Positions 25,945-34,678 of a stretch of DNA of 64,000 nt are shown in pieces. The DNA lies in the NCBI GenBank assembly GCA_023386555.1, contig JAEWJK010000004.1, positions 124,001-188,000 on the forward strand, given 5' to 3'. The DNA comes from Bacteroidota bacterium. Its GTDB lineage: Bacteria > Bacteroidota > Bacteroidia > Chitinophagales > Chitinophagaceae. The translations under genes and the position numbers were made by a program. The notes beneath the pieces are model-generated. The model saw only the letters and a program-made list of their open reading frames with translations. It was not told where the DNA came from and did not search any database. Positions within the stretch are counted from its first letter, which is position 1, and every line of letters begins with the position of its first letter.

Positions 25945-26493
25945 ATGAATACTATTCAACAATACAATACCGCCATTGAAAAATGTAAGGATATCTTCCT
26001 AAAAAAAACAAAGGACTATGGAACATCCTGGAGAGTTTTACGAACCATCTCTGTGGTTGACCAGATCTTTATAAAGGCCCTTCGAATCCGAACGATACAG
26101 GAAAAGAAAACACAGTTGATAGGAGATAATATCCAAAGTGAATTTATCGGTATTGTTAACTATGGTATTATTGGACTGATTCAACTTGAATTTGATAAGC
26201 CTTCCATCGAAGATCTTTCACCGGAAAATGCTGCTGAGTTGTATGATAAACATATTATACAGGTAAGAGAACTAATGCAGGAAAAAAATCATGATTACGG
26301 GGAAGCATGGAGAGATATGAGCCAGGAAAGTTTTGCTGATCTGATACTGGTGAAACTACTTCGTATCAGACAAATCTTAGCAAATGATGGCAAAACGATA
26401 ATTAGCGAAGGAATTGATGCCAATATCCATGATATTATTAATTATGCTGTATTTGCTTTGATATTGATTGAAGAAGGAAAACATACCAGCTGA
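25945..26493 (+). CDS. DUF1599 protein with two internal repeats
   Basis: 182 residues made of two homologous halves, each with the DUF1599 pattern: KKTKDYGTSWRVLR...IKALRIRTIQ at about 18-55 and EKNHDYGEAWRDMS...VKLLRIRQI at about 112-148. The K.DYG.AWR and LRIR blocks are the most similar parts, showing an old duplication and fusion. The second half ends in I.EG.DANIHDIINYAVFALI. Function unknown; the helical arrangement recalls all-alpha NTP pyrophosphatases, but this is only a resemblance. Its TGA overlaps the ATG of the next gene by 1 nt. Confidence 0.88.
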   Translation: MNTIQQYNTAIEKCKDIFLKKTKDYGTSWRVLRTISVVDQIFIKALRIRTIQEKKTQLIGDNIQSEFIGIVNYGIIGLIQLEFDKPSIEDLSPENAAELYDKHIIQVRELMQEKNHDYGEAWRDMSQESFADLILVKLLRIRQILANDGKTIISEGIDANIHDIINYAVFALILIEEGKHTS

Positions 26494-27578
26494 TGAAGAT
26501 ACTACTCACCATTGCAAGAATTTTTGTTGGCGTATTATTCATCTTTTCCGGATTGGTGAAAGCGAATGATCCACTGGGATTGAGTTATAAAATGGAAGAG
26601 TATTTTGAAGTATGGAATTTATTTTTCCTGAATGATTATTCTCTTGCATTTGCTTTAGTAATGAATGTTTTTGAGATCGTTGCCGGCATTGCAGTGTTAC
26701 TTGGCTGGCGAATGAAATTATTCAGCTGGTTATTATTGTTACTGATTATCTTCTTTACTTTTCTTACAGGCTATGCGGCATTTTCTGGCAAGATTGCAGC
26801 CTGTGGTTGTTTTGGAGATTGTATTCCACTTACACCTATTCAGTCTTTCTGGAAAGATGTGATCTTATTGGTGCTGATTATATTTCTTTTGATTAACCAT
26901 AAAAAAATCAAACAGGTTGTTTCTTCCAAACTTGCCATTAGCATTCTGACCATCTCAACTTTACTTGTTTCTGTTTTCCAATGGTATGTTCTTACACATT
27001 TGCCTGTAGTAGATTGCTTACCCTATAAAAAAGGAAATGATCTGCTTGAGCAAATGAAAACACCGGATGGATTTATTCCTGACCAATATTCTTTTGTATT
27101 TGTGTATGAGAAAGATGGAAAGCAATATGAATTTCCTGAAGACAATCTTCCTGATTCAGTACTGGAAGATGAAGCTTATATATACAAAGAAAGGAAAGAT
27201 AAATTGGTGAAGAAAGGTAATGGACTGAAAGCAAATATTACCGACTTCAACCTTGTAACACCTTCAGGCACCGACAGTACACAGGCAATTCTTTCTCAGC
27301 CTAACAAATACATATTGATCTTTGCAAATAGTTTGGATGCAAGTGCAGCTAAAAACTATGATGTTGAATTCTGGAGAGATCTTCAAAAGAAACTTCCTGT
27401 ATATGTGGTAACGTCTGCTCCGTTGTATTTTGAAGGTATTCCGGTTTTAAAAGCTGATGGAACAGTAATTAAAACTGCAGCAAGAGTTGATCCCACCTAT
27501 TTTGTAATGCAGGGCAGCAGAGTGTTGGGTAAATTCAGCTACGCAAGAACAGAACAAATGATGGAACTGCTGAACTAA
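26493..27578 (+). CDS. BT_3928-like DoxX/MauE-type membrane protein
   Basis: 361 residues. Four membrane helices occupy about residues 1-165, beginning with the DoxX-like LLTIARIFVGVLFIFSGLVKANDPLG. A CGCFGDCIPLT cysteine cluster is located just after helix 3. The C-terminal half (about 190-361) is soluble with a thioredoxin-like feel (YILIFANSLDAS, YVVTSAPLYFEGIPVLKADG). The family is widespread in Bacteroidota and is commonly next to DUF1599 and folP, as here. A role in thiol or redox handling is inference. Translationally coupled to DUF1599 (TGATG). Confidence 0.8.
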   Translation: MKILLTIARIFVGVLFIFSGLVKANDPLGLSYKMEEYFEVWNLFFLNDYSLAFALVMNVFEIVAGIAVLLGWRMKLFSWLLLLLIIFFTFLTGYAAFSGKIAACGCFGDCIPLTPIQSFWKDVILLVLIIFLLINHKKIKQVVSSKLAISILTISTLLVSVFQWYVLTHLPVVDCLPYKKGNDLLEQMKTPDGFIPDQYSFVFVYEKDGKQYEFPEDNLPDSVLEDEAYIYKERKDKLVKKGNGLKANITDFNLVTPSGTDSTQAILSQPNKYILIFANSLDASAAKNYDVEFWRDLQKKLPVYVVTSAPLYFEGIPVLKADGTVIKTAARVDPTYFVMQGSRVLGKFSYARTEQMMELLN

Positions 27579-27586
27579 ATTCAGAA

Positions 27587-27640
27587 GTACAAGTGAGTCC
27601 CGATAGCTATCGAGACAACAGAAGATGAATAGAATTACAA
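27587..27640 (+). repeat. Interspersed repeat copy D, interrupted by a palindrome
   Basis: GTACAAGTGAGT (27587-27598) is followed by 15 inserted bases containing the perfect palindrome CGATAGCTATCG (27601-27612), and then by GACAACAGAAG. The insertion sits within the central GTGACAC site. It lies in the gap before the ABC permease gene. Confidence 0.72.
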
Positions 27641-27682
27641 GCGTTCATAAAACAAATTCCAATAACTAATTCCAAATTCCTG

Positions 27683-28732
27683 GTGCTACAATTCATCACA
27701 AGAAAACTACTCTATGGCTTACTGGTTTTAGTAGGTGTGGTGATCGTTGTCTTTTTTTTGTTCCAGGGATTTGGAGATCCGGCAAGACTGGTGTTAGGAC
27801 AAACCGGTGATAGTGCTACCATCAAAAACATCAGGCAGGAGTTAGCCTTAGATCAGCCAAAGTGGAAACAGTTTGCTTTGTACATGAATGATGTTTCACC
27901 CATTGCTTTTCACAGTAAAAAAGAAATTGATCAAAAAGAGTTGAAAGGATTGTTTATCGGAAGCAATGAAACAAATTTCTCCATTAAAGTTCCATACCTA
28001 AGAAAATCCTATCAGACAAAAAAAGATGTAAGTGAAGTGTTGTTTGAAGCTTTACCCGGCACCATTATTCTTGCTTTGGCTGCAATAATATTTGCAACGG
28101 TTGTCGGAATATTTTTAGGTGTTATCGCTGCGGTAAAACAAAATACCTGGATGGATACATCTTCCATTTTTGCAAGTGTATTAGGCATTTCTGCTCCATC
28201 TTTTTTTATGGGCATTGTGATCGCTTATTTGTTTGGTTTTGTACTCAGCAGTTACACCGGTTTATCAATGACCGGAAGTTTATTTGCAATTGATCCATTT
28301 AACGGAAGAGAATTGCAACTTCGAAATCTCATTCTTCCTGCTATTACTTTAGGCATTCGTCCCTTAGCGATTATTACACAACTTACCCGAAGTGCAATGC
28401 TAGATGTGTTGGAACAGGATTATATTCGTACGGCTTATGCAAAAGGATTGAGCAAAAAAGCCGTTGTGCTAAAACATGGATTGCGAAATGCACTGAACCC
28501 TGTTATCACTGCCATCACAGGTTGGTTTGCAGAATTACTTGCCGGAGCATTCTTCGTTGAATATATTTTTGGATGGAAAGGCATTGGAAAAGTTACTGTT
28601 GATGCATTGGAGAAATTAGATTTTCCTGTGGTGATGGGAAGTGTTTTGGTAACGGCAACTTTCTTTATAATAGTTAACCTGCTTGCAGATATTCTGTATG
28701 GATTGATAGATCCTAGAGTGAGAATGAAATAG
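27683..28732 (+). CDS. ABC transporter permease (DppB/OppB type)
   Basis: 349 residues starting with GTG. The first membrane helix (LLYGLLVLVGVVIVVFFLFQ) and GDPARL motif are typical of the dipeptide/oligopeptide permease family. A longer than usual loop (about 60-110) precedes helix 2. Five more helices follow, with the EAA-type cytoplasmic loop ...RTAYAKGLSKKAVVLKHGLRNALNPVIT that contacts the ATPase. No second permease, ATPase or binding protein is next to it; in Bacteroidota these parts can be encoded elsewhere. Substrate unknown. Confidence 0.88.
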   Translation: MLQFITRKLLYGLLVLVGVVIVVFFLFQGFGDPARLVLGQTGDSATIKNIRQELALDQPKWKQFALYMNDVSPIAFHSKKEIDQKELKGLFIGSNETNFSIKVPYLRKSYQTKKDVSEVLFEALPGTIILALAAIIFATVVGIFLGVIAAVKQNTWMDTSSIFASVLGISAPSFFMGIVIAYLFGFVLSSYTGLSMTGSLFAIDPFNGRELQLRNLILPAITLGIRPLAIITQLTRSAMLDVLEQDYIRTAYAKGLSKKAVVLKHGLRNALNPVITAITGWFAELLAGAFFVEYIFGWKGIGKVTVDALEKLDFPVVMGSVLVTATFFIIVNLLADILYGLIDPRVRMK

Positions 28733-28736
28733 AATG

Positions 28737-28841
28737 ATGTAACCAGCTTCAGTTTTCATGGCATCGTTCCTTGTGTCAAATCGACGAAGGAGATTCACCG
28801 AAACCAACAATCAAATAATTTTCTGAGGTACTCACTTGTAC
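28737..28841 (-). repeat. Interspersed repeat copy E, split by 52 nt
   Basis: Right end ATGTAACCAGC (plus-strand reading, 28737-28747) begins 5 nt after the permease stop codon. On the minus strand GTACAAGTGAGT (28841-28830) is separated by 52 nt (28778-28829) from GACACAAGGAACGATG, the same break point as copy D. Confidence 0.75.
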
Positions 28842-28858
28842 TGTAACAATTATGGCAG

Positions 28859-29140
28859 CTATTTGATCACCACTTCTGTGATCACCTTTTCACCCATCAC
28901 TTCATTAATACGTTCTATGATCTGCTGCTTTTGAAAATGCAATTCATTTTTTAATGGACCAACAGAAGACTGGATAAATAATTTTGAATTGATGATCTCA
29001 ATTTTGTCTGTGTATTTAGCAATGGTTTTGCCCATCACTTTTTCCCACACATCTTCAATCTGTGCTGCCCGAACACCGTTCTTAAGTTTGCTTTTATCTA
29101 AAAAAGCTTTTAACGCATCACCAATATGCAACTGAGCCAT
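28859..29140 (-). CDS. DUF721 (DciA-like) protein
   Basis: 93 residues from the second Met (29140); the frame starts at 29146. The DUF721 core is clear: VWEKVMGKTIAKYTDKIEI followed by SKLFIQSSVGPLKNELHFQKQQIIERIN. DciA proteins of this family load the replicative helicase in bacteria that lack DnaC. The gene stands 11 nt downstream of recF, a pairing seen in many bacteria, which supports a replication role. The short form lacks extra N-terminal domains. Confidence 0.8.
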   Translation of the reverse strand: MAQLHIGDALKAFLDKSKLKNGVRAAQIEDVWEKVMGKTIAKYTDKIEIINSKLFIQSSVGPLKNELHFQKQQIIERINEVMGEKVITEVVIK

Positions 29141-29151
29141 CAGCAAATATA

Positions 29152-30237
29152 CTAGGAGAGTTCAATGATCTGGTAGTTTACATCAATATCTTCTAATTGT
29201 TGTACCAACCTTTCTTTGTGAGTATCAGTAATAAAAACCTGGCCTTCATTTTCAGCACAAACCCAATGCAATAAATTATGCATACGTTGTTCATCCAGTT
29301 TTTCAAAAACATCATCCAATAATAAAATAGGAGGGAAGCCTTTTCTATCTTTCAACACATCCCATTCAGCCAGTTTCAAAGCAAATAACAGGCTTTTCCG
29401 TTGACCTTGGGATGCCTGAGATTTAAAAGGCAGTTCATTCATTGCTATACCCAGATCATCTTTATGAATGCCTGTATTTGTTCTTTGCAATGCAAGGTCT
29501 TTTTGTATTGACGATTTCAAAAGGTCTTTCATCAAACCACTGTGCAACTGGCTTTCATAATCAATTGTAACCGCATCGGTTTTCTCAGCTATTCTATTGT
29601 AATGATGAAGCACTAACGGTAAAAAAGTCTGCATAAAACGCTTTCGTTCTTCATACAATAGCTGGCCTTTTGAACTCAACTGATCATTCAATATTTCCAA
29701 CAAGGCTTCATCAAATGAAACTGATTCAGCAGCTTGTTTTAAAAAGCTGTTTCGTTGTTGTAAAACTTTATTGTAAGCTATTAATTGCTGCAGGTAATTT
29801 TTATCTAGCTGGCAAAGAATGGAATCCAGAAAACTTCTTCTTTCTTCACTGCTTCCGGAGATCAATTCTACATCATCCGGAGCAATCATTACACAGGGAT
29901 ATTTACCTAAATGCTCCGAGAATTTTTTATATGCTTCATCATTTGCATAAAATTCTTTCTTATTATTTTCCCTGAGTATGCAAACCAGTTTCGAAGTTTC
30001 TTCATTAACGTAAAAGTTGCCTTCAATCCGCATTCCCTGTTTTCCGAAACTAACACTTTGACCATCTGGCCTGGAAAAATAACTCTTGGTGAGGCTTAAA
30101 TAATGAATCGCATCAAGCAGATTAGTTTTACCTGTTCCATTAGCTCCACAAATGCCAATGATGCGTTTAGAAAACTCAAAACGTTTCAATGGATAATTCC
30201 GAAACTGTACCAAGCTCAGCTGATCAATTCTTAACAT
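29152..30237 (-). CDS. recF: DNA replication and repair protein RecF
   Basis: 361 residues. The SMC-like ATPase is complete: Walker A GANGTGKT (31-38), signature-like SQGQRKSLLFALKLAEW, and Walker B LLLDDVFEKLDEQR near the C terminus. The N terminus LRIDQLSLVQFRNY is the standard RecF opening. RecF, with RecO and RecR, loads RecA at single-stranded gaps. Operon with the DciA-like gene. Its 5' end overlaps the extended plus-strand frame of the next gene, but the chosen start of that gene avoids the overlap. Confidence 0.95.
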   Translation of the reverse strand: MLRIDQLSLVQFRNYPLKRFEFSKRIIGICGANGTGKTNLLDAIHYLSLTKSYFSRPDGQSVSFGKQGMRIEGNFYVNEETSKLVCILRENNKKEFYANDEAYKKFSEHLGKYPCVMIAPDDVELISGSSEERRSFLDSILCQLDKNYLQQLIAYNKVLQQRNSFLKQAAESVSFDEALLEILNDQLSSKGQLLYEERKRFMQTFLPLVLHHYNRIAEKTDAVTIDYESQLHSGLMKDLLKSSIQKDLALQRTNTGIHKDDLGIAMNELPFKSQASQGQRKSLLFALKLAEWDVLKDRKGFPPILLLDDVFEKLDEQRMHNLLHWVCAENEGQVFITDTHKERLVQQLEDIDVNYQIIELS

Positions 30238-30272
30238 CTGTGCAAAGAAAACATTTTGGTATCATTCCTGTT

Positions 30273-31514
30273 ATGCTTTCCCAAACTGAATGGAAACAAT
30301 TCACTTTCAGCATGTTTAAGAACAAAAGAAAATACCTGTACTTCATTGTAATATTCTTCCTGGTATTCTATATCCTTCCTAATATCCTGAATTTTAGGGA
30401 ACAGAAATTCTTTTCCGAAAAAAACAGGTTAAAAACAGCTAAGGATAATTCAAAGCATGATCAAATATTCATTCAAATTATCCCGGGAGAATATTACAAA
30501 AGTGGAGAGCTGTACAATTGGTTCTTTGGTGAGAAATATCGTGAGTTATGGACATCTCCTGAAATATTCAAAGTTTTCAATTACGATACAGTGAGAGGTG
30601 GCCTGATACCTTTTGAAACAGGTGGAAGCCAGCAAACCATTTCAATAAGATTAAGGGATACAGCAGGAAGAAGTTGGGTACTTCGTTCAGTAAATAAAGA
30701 CCAGCAAAACGCATTGCCCTGGTGGTTAAGACCAAGTATTGTACGATCTGTTTTCCGAGACCAGGTAGCTGCTATGAATCCATATGGAGCGAAAGTGGTT
30801 GCCTCTTTAGCTGAGTCTTTACAGTTGCCACATCTGAATCCGGAAATGTATTGGATGCCGTATGTTGAAAAACATGGTGAGTATAATGAACGAATTGCAG
30901 GACGATTAGTGAATTTCGAAGAGTATCTTGATTCAACGTGGCAGAATGATAGTTTATTCGGAGCAGCGACTAAATTTTTGAGTACGGATGATCTTGAAGA
31001 AAAGCACAATAATCAGCAGATTGAAATTGATACTCTATTGTATTTAAAAACGAGATTATTTGACATGCTGATCAACGATTGGGACAGGCATAAAGATCAA
31101 TGGAAGTGGGCTTTGGTTGAGAAACAAGGCAGAAAAATATATCAACCCATAGCAAGAGACAGAGATATGGCTTTTTACATTTTTGATGAAGGCATTATCA
31201 GCAGATTGGCTGTAGGGGCCAACAATAAATTTCAATCTTATAGAAAAGAGTTTAATGATGTTTCAGGATTGATGAAACAATCGAAGAAAATGGATGCAAA
31301 ATTGTTGAAGGGTGTTCATCAATCAACTTTTATTGGTCTTGCACATCAGATTCAATCTCAATTGCAGGGCCAGGCAATTACTAATGCATTTTTGCAATAT
31401 CCATCAACTGCTTACCGGAAATTTGGAAAACAACATGAAGATATACTGAGATCAAGGCTTGCTCAACTACCTGATGTTGCAAAAAAGTTTCATCAATTAA
31501 TTAATGACGACTAG
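30273..31514 (+). CDS. Membrane-anchored protein with kinase-like signature, function unknown
   Basis: 413 residues from the Met at 30273; the frame goes back to 30189 inside recF. One membrane helix (about 17-38) is followed by a large extracytoplasmic domain. Visible blocks are TISIRLRDTAGRSWVLRSVNKD (K142), LINDWDRHKDQWKW (D271, H273, Q276) and QPIARDRDMAF (D296, D298). A beta-strand lysine, a DRH.xxQ loop and a DxD are the pattern of HipA/FAM20/CotH-like atypical kinases, so an outward-facing kinase-like fold is plausible but unproven. Related domains occur in larger Bacteroidota surface proteins. Convergent with tryptophan dioxygenase, 14-nt overlap. Confidence 0.75.
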   Translation: MLSQTEWKQFTFSMFKNKRKYLYFIVIFFLVFYILPNILNFREQKFFSEKNRLKTAKDNSKHDQIFIQIIPGEYYKSGELYNWFFGEKYRELWTSPEIFKVFNYDTVRGGLIPFETGGSQQTISIRLRDTAGRSWVLRSVNKDQQNALPWWLRPSIVRSVFRDQVAAMNPYGAKVVASLAESLQLPHLNPEMYWMPYVEKHGEYNERIAGRLVNFEEYLDSTWQNDSLFGAATKFLSTDDLEEKHNNQQIEIDTLLYLKTRLFDMLINDWDRHKDQWKWALVEKQGRKIYQPIARDRDMAFYIFDEGIISRLAVGANNKFQSYRKEFNDVSGLMKQSKKMDAKLLKGVHQSTFIGLAHQIQSQLQGQAITNAFLQYPSTAYRKFGKQHEDILRSRLAQLPDVAKKFHQLINDD

Positions 31515-32649
31515 GTTCTGTTGCAAAATCTTCTATAGAATATTCATGGCTAAACTCTAACAGGTCTTTTAACTTTTTTGGAAGTATTGGAAGTTTATCT
31601 CTTTCGATAAAGAATGTTGGAAGCACTAAAAGATCAGCAAATACCCGGTTTTTTTGAATAGCGCCAAATAAATAACCAGCACCTGAAGTTCCACCAGTAC
31701 CTGGACTTGAGCCGATCATTTTCTTCACCATTGAATAATGTTTATATCGCCATAGTGAAAGAAGATCATCTATTTCAACGAGAGAATTCAATAACTCAAA
31801 AGGCAAATGTAACATAGGATGTTGGCCATACAATTGTATAAACAATGCAGCCGACATTTCTCTTGCCGTAAAATGTTCACTACCGTTTTCAATGAATAAT
31901 GTTCTGAAACTATCTGTTAATGGACTTTCTGTTTCTTTACCTTCAATTTTTGCCCTTGATTCCTTCAGACCATGATTGCCTAACTCCAACTGTGATTGTT
32001 GATAGAGTTGATAATAGTCTGAAATGAAAATATTATCATTGACTTTTTCCGGAAACTTACTTTCGAATTCCGTCCATAATTCAGGATGAAAGAAAGGCAT
32101 TCTTGCCAGCCAGTTCTTTACACCTTCAAGTACACTGAGTTCATTTTCACATGCAGTTATATCATCATAATCAGTTTGCTGAAAACCACCTGCATGGGTA
32201 CACACGTTTTTATAATGCTCTGGCATATGCCTGCAATGCATTTTTAACCCCAGCATAGCTTCCACCATTCTGAATTGCTTACTCTGGAAACCGGAAGCAG
32301 GGTAGAGGTACTTTCTGAAATCAAGGAAATTCAATGGTTTCATTGTTTCCAGTACTTCGAATTGTGCATTCATCAGGTTAATGATCTTGATGATGCGATA
32401 CAACCTTTGAACGATCACACTCATCTCATCCGTATTATCATCTATCCGATCTTTATGAAGTGACTCAATGATAGAGGAAAGTTCATGCCTTACTTGTTTA
32501 AACCAAAGTTCAAATGCCTGGTGTACGATAATGAAAAGCATTTCTTCATGAGCTTCTTTACCATCCTCAGCACTTTTGGGATGTTGAGCATCTAAAATTT
32601 TGTCGAGATGTAAATATTCAGAGTAATACAATGACTTCTTGTTGTCCAT
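31501..32649 (-). CDS. kynA: Tryptophan 2,3-dioxygenase
   Basis: 382 residues. It opens tryptophan to N-formylkynurenine with haem and O2. The substrate-side motif HQAFELWFKQV (H43) and FLDFRKYLYPASGFQSKQFR are diagnostic, as is the haem-ligand region LWRYKHYSMVKKMIGSSPGTGGTSG with H304. It is longer than the 280-residue bacterial form and nearer the eukaryote-like length, as in other Bacteroidota. First and only gene of its transcript; no kynureninase neighbour. Confidence 0.93.
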   Translation of the reverse strand: MDNKKSLYYSEYLHLDKILDAQHPKSAEDGKEAHEEMLFIIVHQAFELWFKQVRHELSSIIESLHKDRIDDNTDEMSVIVQRLYRIIKIINLMNAQFEVLETMKPLNFLDFRKYLYPASGFQSKQFRMVEAMLGLKMHCRHMPEHYKNVCTHAGGFQQTDYDDITACENELSVLEGVKNWLARMPFFHPELWTEFESKFPEKVNDNIFISDYYQLYQQSQLELGNHGLKESRAKIEGKETESPLTDSFRTLFIENGSEHFTAREMSAALFIQLYGQHPMLHLPFELLNSLVEIDDLLSLWRYKHYSMVKKMIGSSPGTGGTSGAGYLFGAIQKNRVFADLLVLPTFFIERDKLPILPKKLKDLLEFSHEYSIEDFATEPSRH

Positions 32650-32818
32650 TCGTTTTGTTTTGGCCTTGCAATCTTTTGCAATAGTACAATAATCAATAAC
32701 AGAATACTGGAAGTTTGTTCAATCGGGAGATGAGGGTTTAGTAGTGTGGTTAAACGAAAATAAAGATAAAACAAAACGCAGAATGACAAAACCAGGTTAG
32801 CTGCCATGAAAATATACT

Positions 32819-32873
32819 GTACAAGTGAGTGACACAACGGAAGTTAAATCGAAGATCATCAGCCGGCTACATA
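32819..32873 (+). repeat. Interspersed repeat copy F (complete)
   Basis: A complete 54-nt copy from GTACAAGTGAGTGACACAAC to CCGGCTACAT, of the same length as copy J at 60019, palindrome GTGACAC at 32829-32835. It lies in the 310-bp divergent gap (32650-32959) between the dioxygenase and pdhA; the gap also holds the pdhA promoter and nothing else I can recognise. Confidence 0.82.
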
Positions 32874-32910
32874 CATAAATTTCATCATCTGATGTGGGAA
32901 AAATGCCATA

Positions 32911-32940
32911 TTGTCTAATACACACATTATACTATATTTG
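32911..32940 (+). promoter_or_regulatory. Predicted promoter of pdhA
   Basis: ATTG (TTG at 32911-32913), 19-nt spacer, then TATATTTG (32933-32940), a good Bacteroidota -33/-7 pair. The predicted leader to the TTG start codon at 32960 is about 16 nt. Confidence 0.58.
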
Positions 32941-32959
32941 CCGCTCAAAATTCTAAGAG

Positions 32960-33955
32960 TTGGCTACACGCTTTTCTAAAGAAACATATCTCTACTGGTA
33001 CGAGTTAATGCAATTGATCCGTCAGTTTGAATTGAAAGCTGAAGAAATGTACAAAATGGCTGGTAAGATCCGTGGATTTTTCCATGCTTATGTTGGACAG
33101 GAAGCAATTGCTGCAGGATGTATGACAGCTACAAGACCGGAAGATCCTTTTATTACAGCTTATCGAGATCATGGATTAGCTCTTGCAAAAGGCACCAGTG
33201 CTAATGCATGTATGGCTGAATTATATGGAAAAGCCACAGGTTGTGCTAAGGGAAAAGGTGGCAGCATGCACTTTTTTGATGTGAAGAATAAATTCTTTGG
33301 CGGTCATGGAATTGTGGGTGCACAAATTGGTACCGGTGCAGGATTGGCTTTCGCAGAAAAATACAAGGGTACAGATAATGTTACACTTTGTTTTTTTGGT
33401 GATGGTGCTGCTCGTCAGGGTATGTTGCACGAAACTTTCAACATGGCAATGACCTGGAAACTTCCTGTTATTTTCATTTGTGAGAATAACAATTATGCAA
33501 TGGGTACATCTATCGAAAGAACTTCTAATGTTCTTGATATTTATAAACTGGCTGATGCTTATGAAATGCCTGCCGATAAAGTAGATGGTATGACACCAGA
33601 AGCTGTACATGAAGGTATGGCAAGAGCCGTAAAAAGAGCAAGAGAAGGTGATGGACCTACATTAATAGAATTAAAAACTTATCGTTATAAAGGACATTCT
33701 GTTTCTGATCCTCAGAAATACAGAACCAAAGAAGAAGTTGAATCTTACAAGGAAAAAGATCCTATTGCGATGGTCTTGAAAACCATTCTCGATAACAAGT
33801 TTGCTTCTGAAGAAGATATCAAAGCGATTGACGATCGTATCAATGCTGTGGTAGAAGAAAGTGTGAAGTTTGCAGAAGAAAGTCCTTGGCCGGATGATAA
33901 TGAAGTATTGAAAGATGTTTACATCGATCAGAATTACCCTTTTATAGTTGACTAA
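32960..33955 (+). CDS. pdhA: Pyruvate dehydrogenase E1 component, alpha subunit
   Basis: 331 residues, TTG start (TTG GCT ACA CGC), supported by the promoter 20 nt upstream. The thiamine diphosphate motif runs from FFGDGAARQG (G147) to ENNNYAMGTS about 30 residues later; the phosphorylation-loop region RYKGHSVSDPQKYR follows. It pairs with a beta subunit to decarboxylate pyruvate for acetyl-CoA. The beta and E2 genes are not adjacent. The following TPR gene starts 30 nt downstream and could be cotranscribed. Confidence 0.92.
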   Translation: MATRFSKETYLYWYELMQLIRQFELKAEEMYKMAGKIRGFFHAYVGQEAIAAGCMTATRPEDPFITAYRDHGLALAKGTSANACMAELYGKATGCAKGKGGSMHFFDVKNKFFGGHGIVGAQIGTGAGLAFAEKYKGTDNVTLCFFGDGAARQGMLHETFNMAMTWKLPVIFICENNNYAMGTSIERTSNVLDIYKLADAYEMPADKVDGMTPEAVHEGMARAVKRAREGDGPTLIELKTYRYKGHSVSDPQKYRTKEEVESYKEKDPIAMVLKTILDNKFASEEDIKAIDDRINAVVEESVKFAEESPWPDDNEVLKDVYIDQNYPFIVD

Positions 33956-33985
33956 ATAAAACTCCCATAATTAATCTCAATTGAA

Positions 33986-34678
33986 ATGAGCGACAAGAGA
34001 ACTGAGACTGCAGAAAGAAATGATGCCGTTAACAAAGTAGATGCTTTCTGGAAAAAAAATCAAAAGATCATCACTTATGTAGGTCTTGCCATCATCCTTG
34101 TTATTGGTGGATGGTATGCATACAAGCAGTATGTAGTTAAACCAAACGAAGAGAAAGCACAAGCAGCCATTTTTAAAGCAGAAGAATATTATAGAATGGA
34201 TTCTTTGAATCTTGCTTTAAATGGCAACCTGGCCGATAAAGGTTTCCTTTATGTTATTAAGAATTATGGTGGAACTCAAACAGGAGAACTGGCAAGATAT
34301 TATGCCGGTGTTTCTTACCTGCGTTTAAAGGATTTTGATAATGCCATCAAATACTTGAAAGAATTTGATACTGATTCTAAACTTGTTCAATCAATTGCAT
34401 GGGGCAGATTAGCTGATGCTTATTCTGAGAAAGGTGATAGAAGCAAAGCAATTGATCTTTATAAAAAAGCTGGTCGTCATTTCCCTGAAGAAGAAGTGAA
34501 TTCATCTGAGTTCCTTTTCCGTGCAGCACAGCTGTTGGAGATTGATAACAAAAAAGACGAAGCAATCGACATCTATAAGGAATTAAAAGAGAAATTCCCG
34601 AAGAGTGAAAAAGGTGGTCAGGCAGATCGTTACATCTATCGTTTAGAAGTTCAACCAAACGAATTTTCAGTAAAATAA
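33986..34678 (+). CDS. Membrane-anchored TPR protein (YfgM-like)
   Basis: 230 residues. A charged N-terminal cytoplasmic segment is followed by one membrane helix (ITYVGLAIILVIGGWYAY, about 30-47) and by tetratricopeptide helices (GELARYYAGVSYLRLKDFDNAIKYL, AWGRLADAYSEKGDRSKAIDLYKKA, AQLLEIDNKKDEAIDIYKEL). Such single-pass TPR proteins act as periplasmic interaction platforms; the exact partner is unknown. Its TAA overlaps the ATG of ribH by 1 nt, so it is translationally coupled to ribH. Confidence 0.88.
   Translation: MSDKRTETAERNDAVNKVDAFWKKNQKIITYVGLAIILVIGGWYAYKQYVVKPNEEKAQAAIFKAEEYYRMDSLNLALNGNLADKGFLYVIKNYGGTQTGELARYYAGVSYLRLKDFDNAIKYLKEFDTDSKLVQSIAWGRLADAYSEKGDRSKAIDLYKKAGRHFPEEEVNSSEFLFRAAQLLEIDNKKDEAIDIYKELKEKFPKSEKGGQADRYIYRLEVQPNEFSVK

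Noticed and set aside
28859..30237. recF, dciA-like and gyrA nearby as a sign of the replication origin
   Set aside because: No dnaA or dnaN gene and no cluster of DnaA boxes seen; the genes are 10 kb apart with unrelated genes between.
30581..31009. 142-codon minus-strand frame in the kinase-like gene
   Set aside because: Antisense to a gene with consistent domain motifs; no supporting feature.
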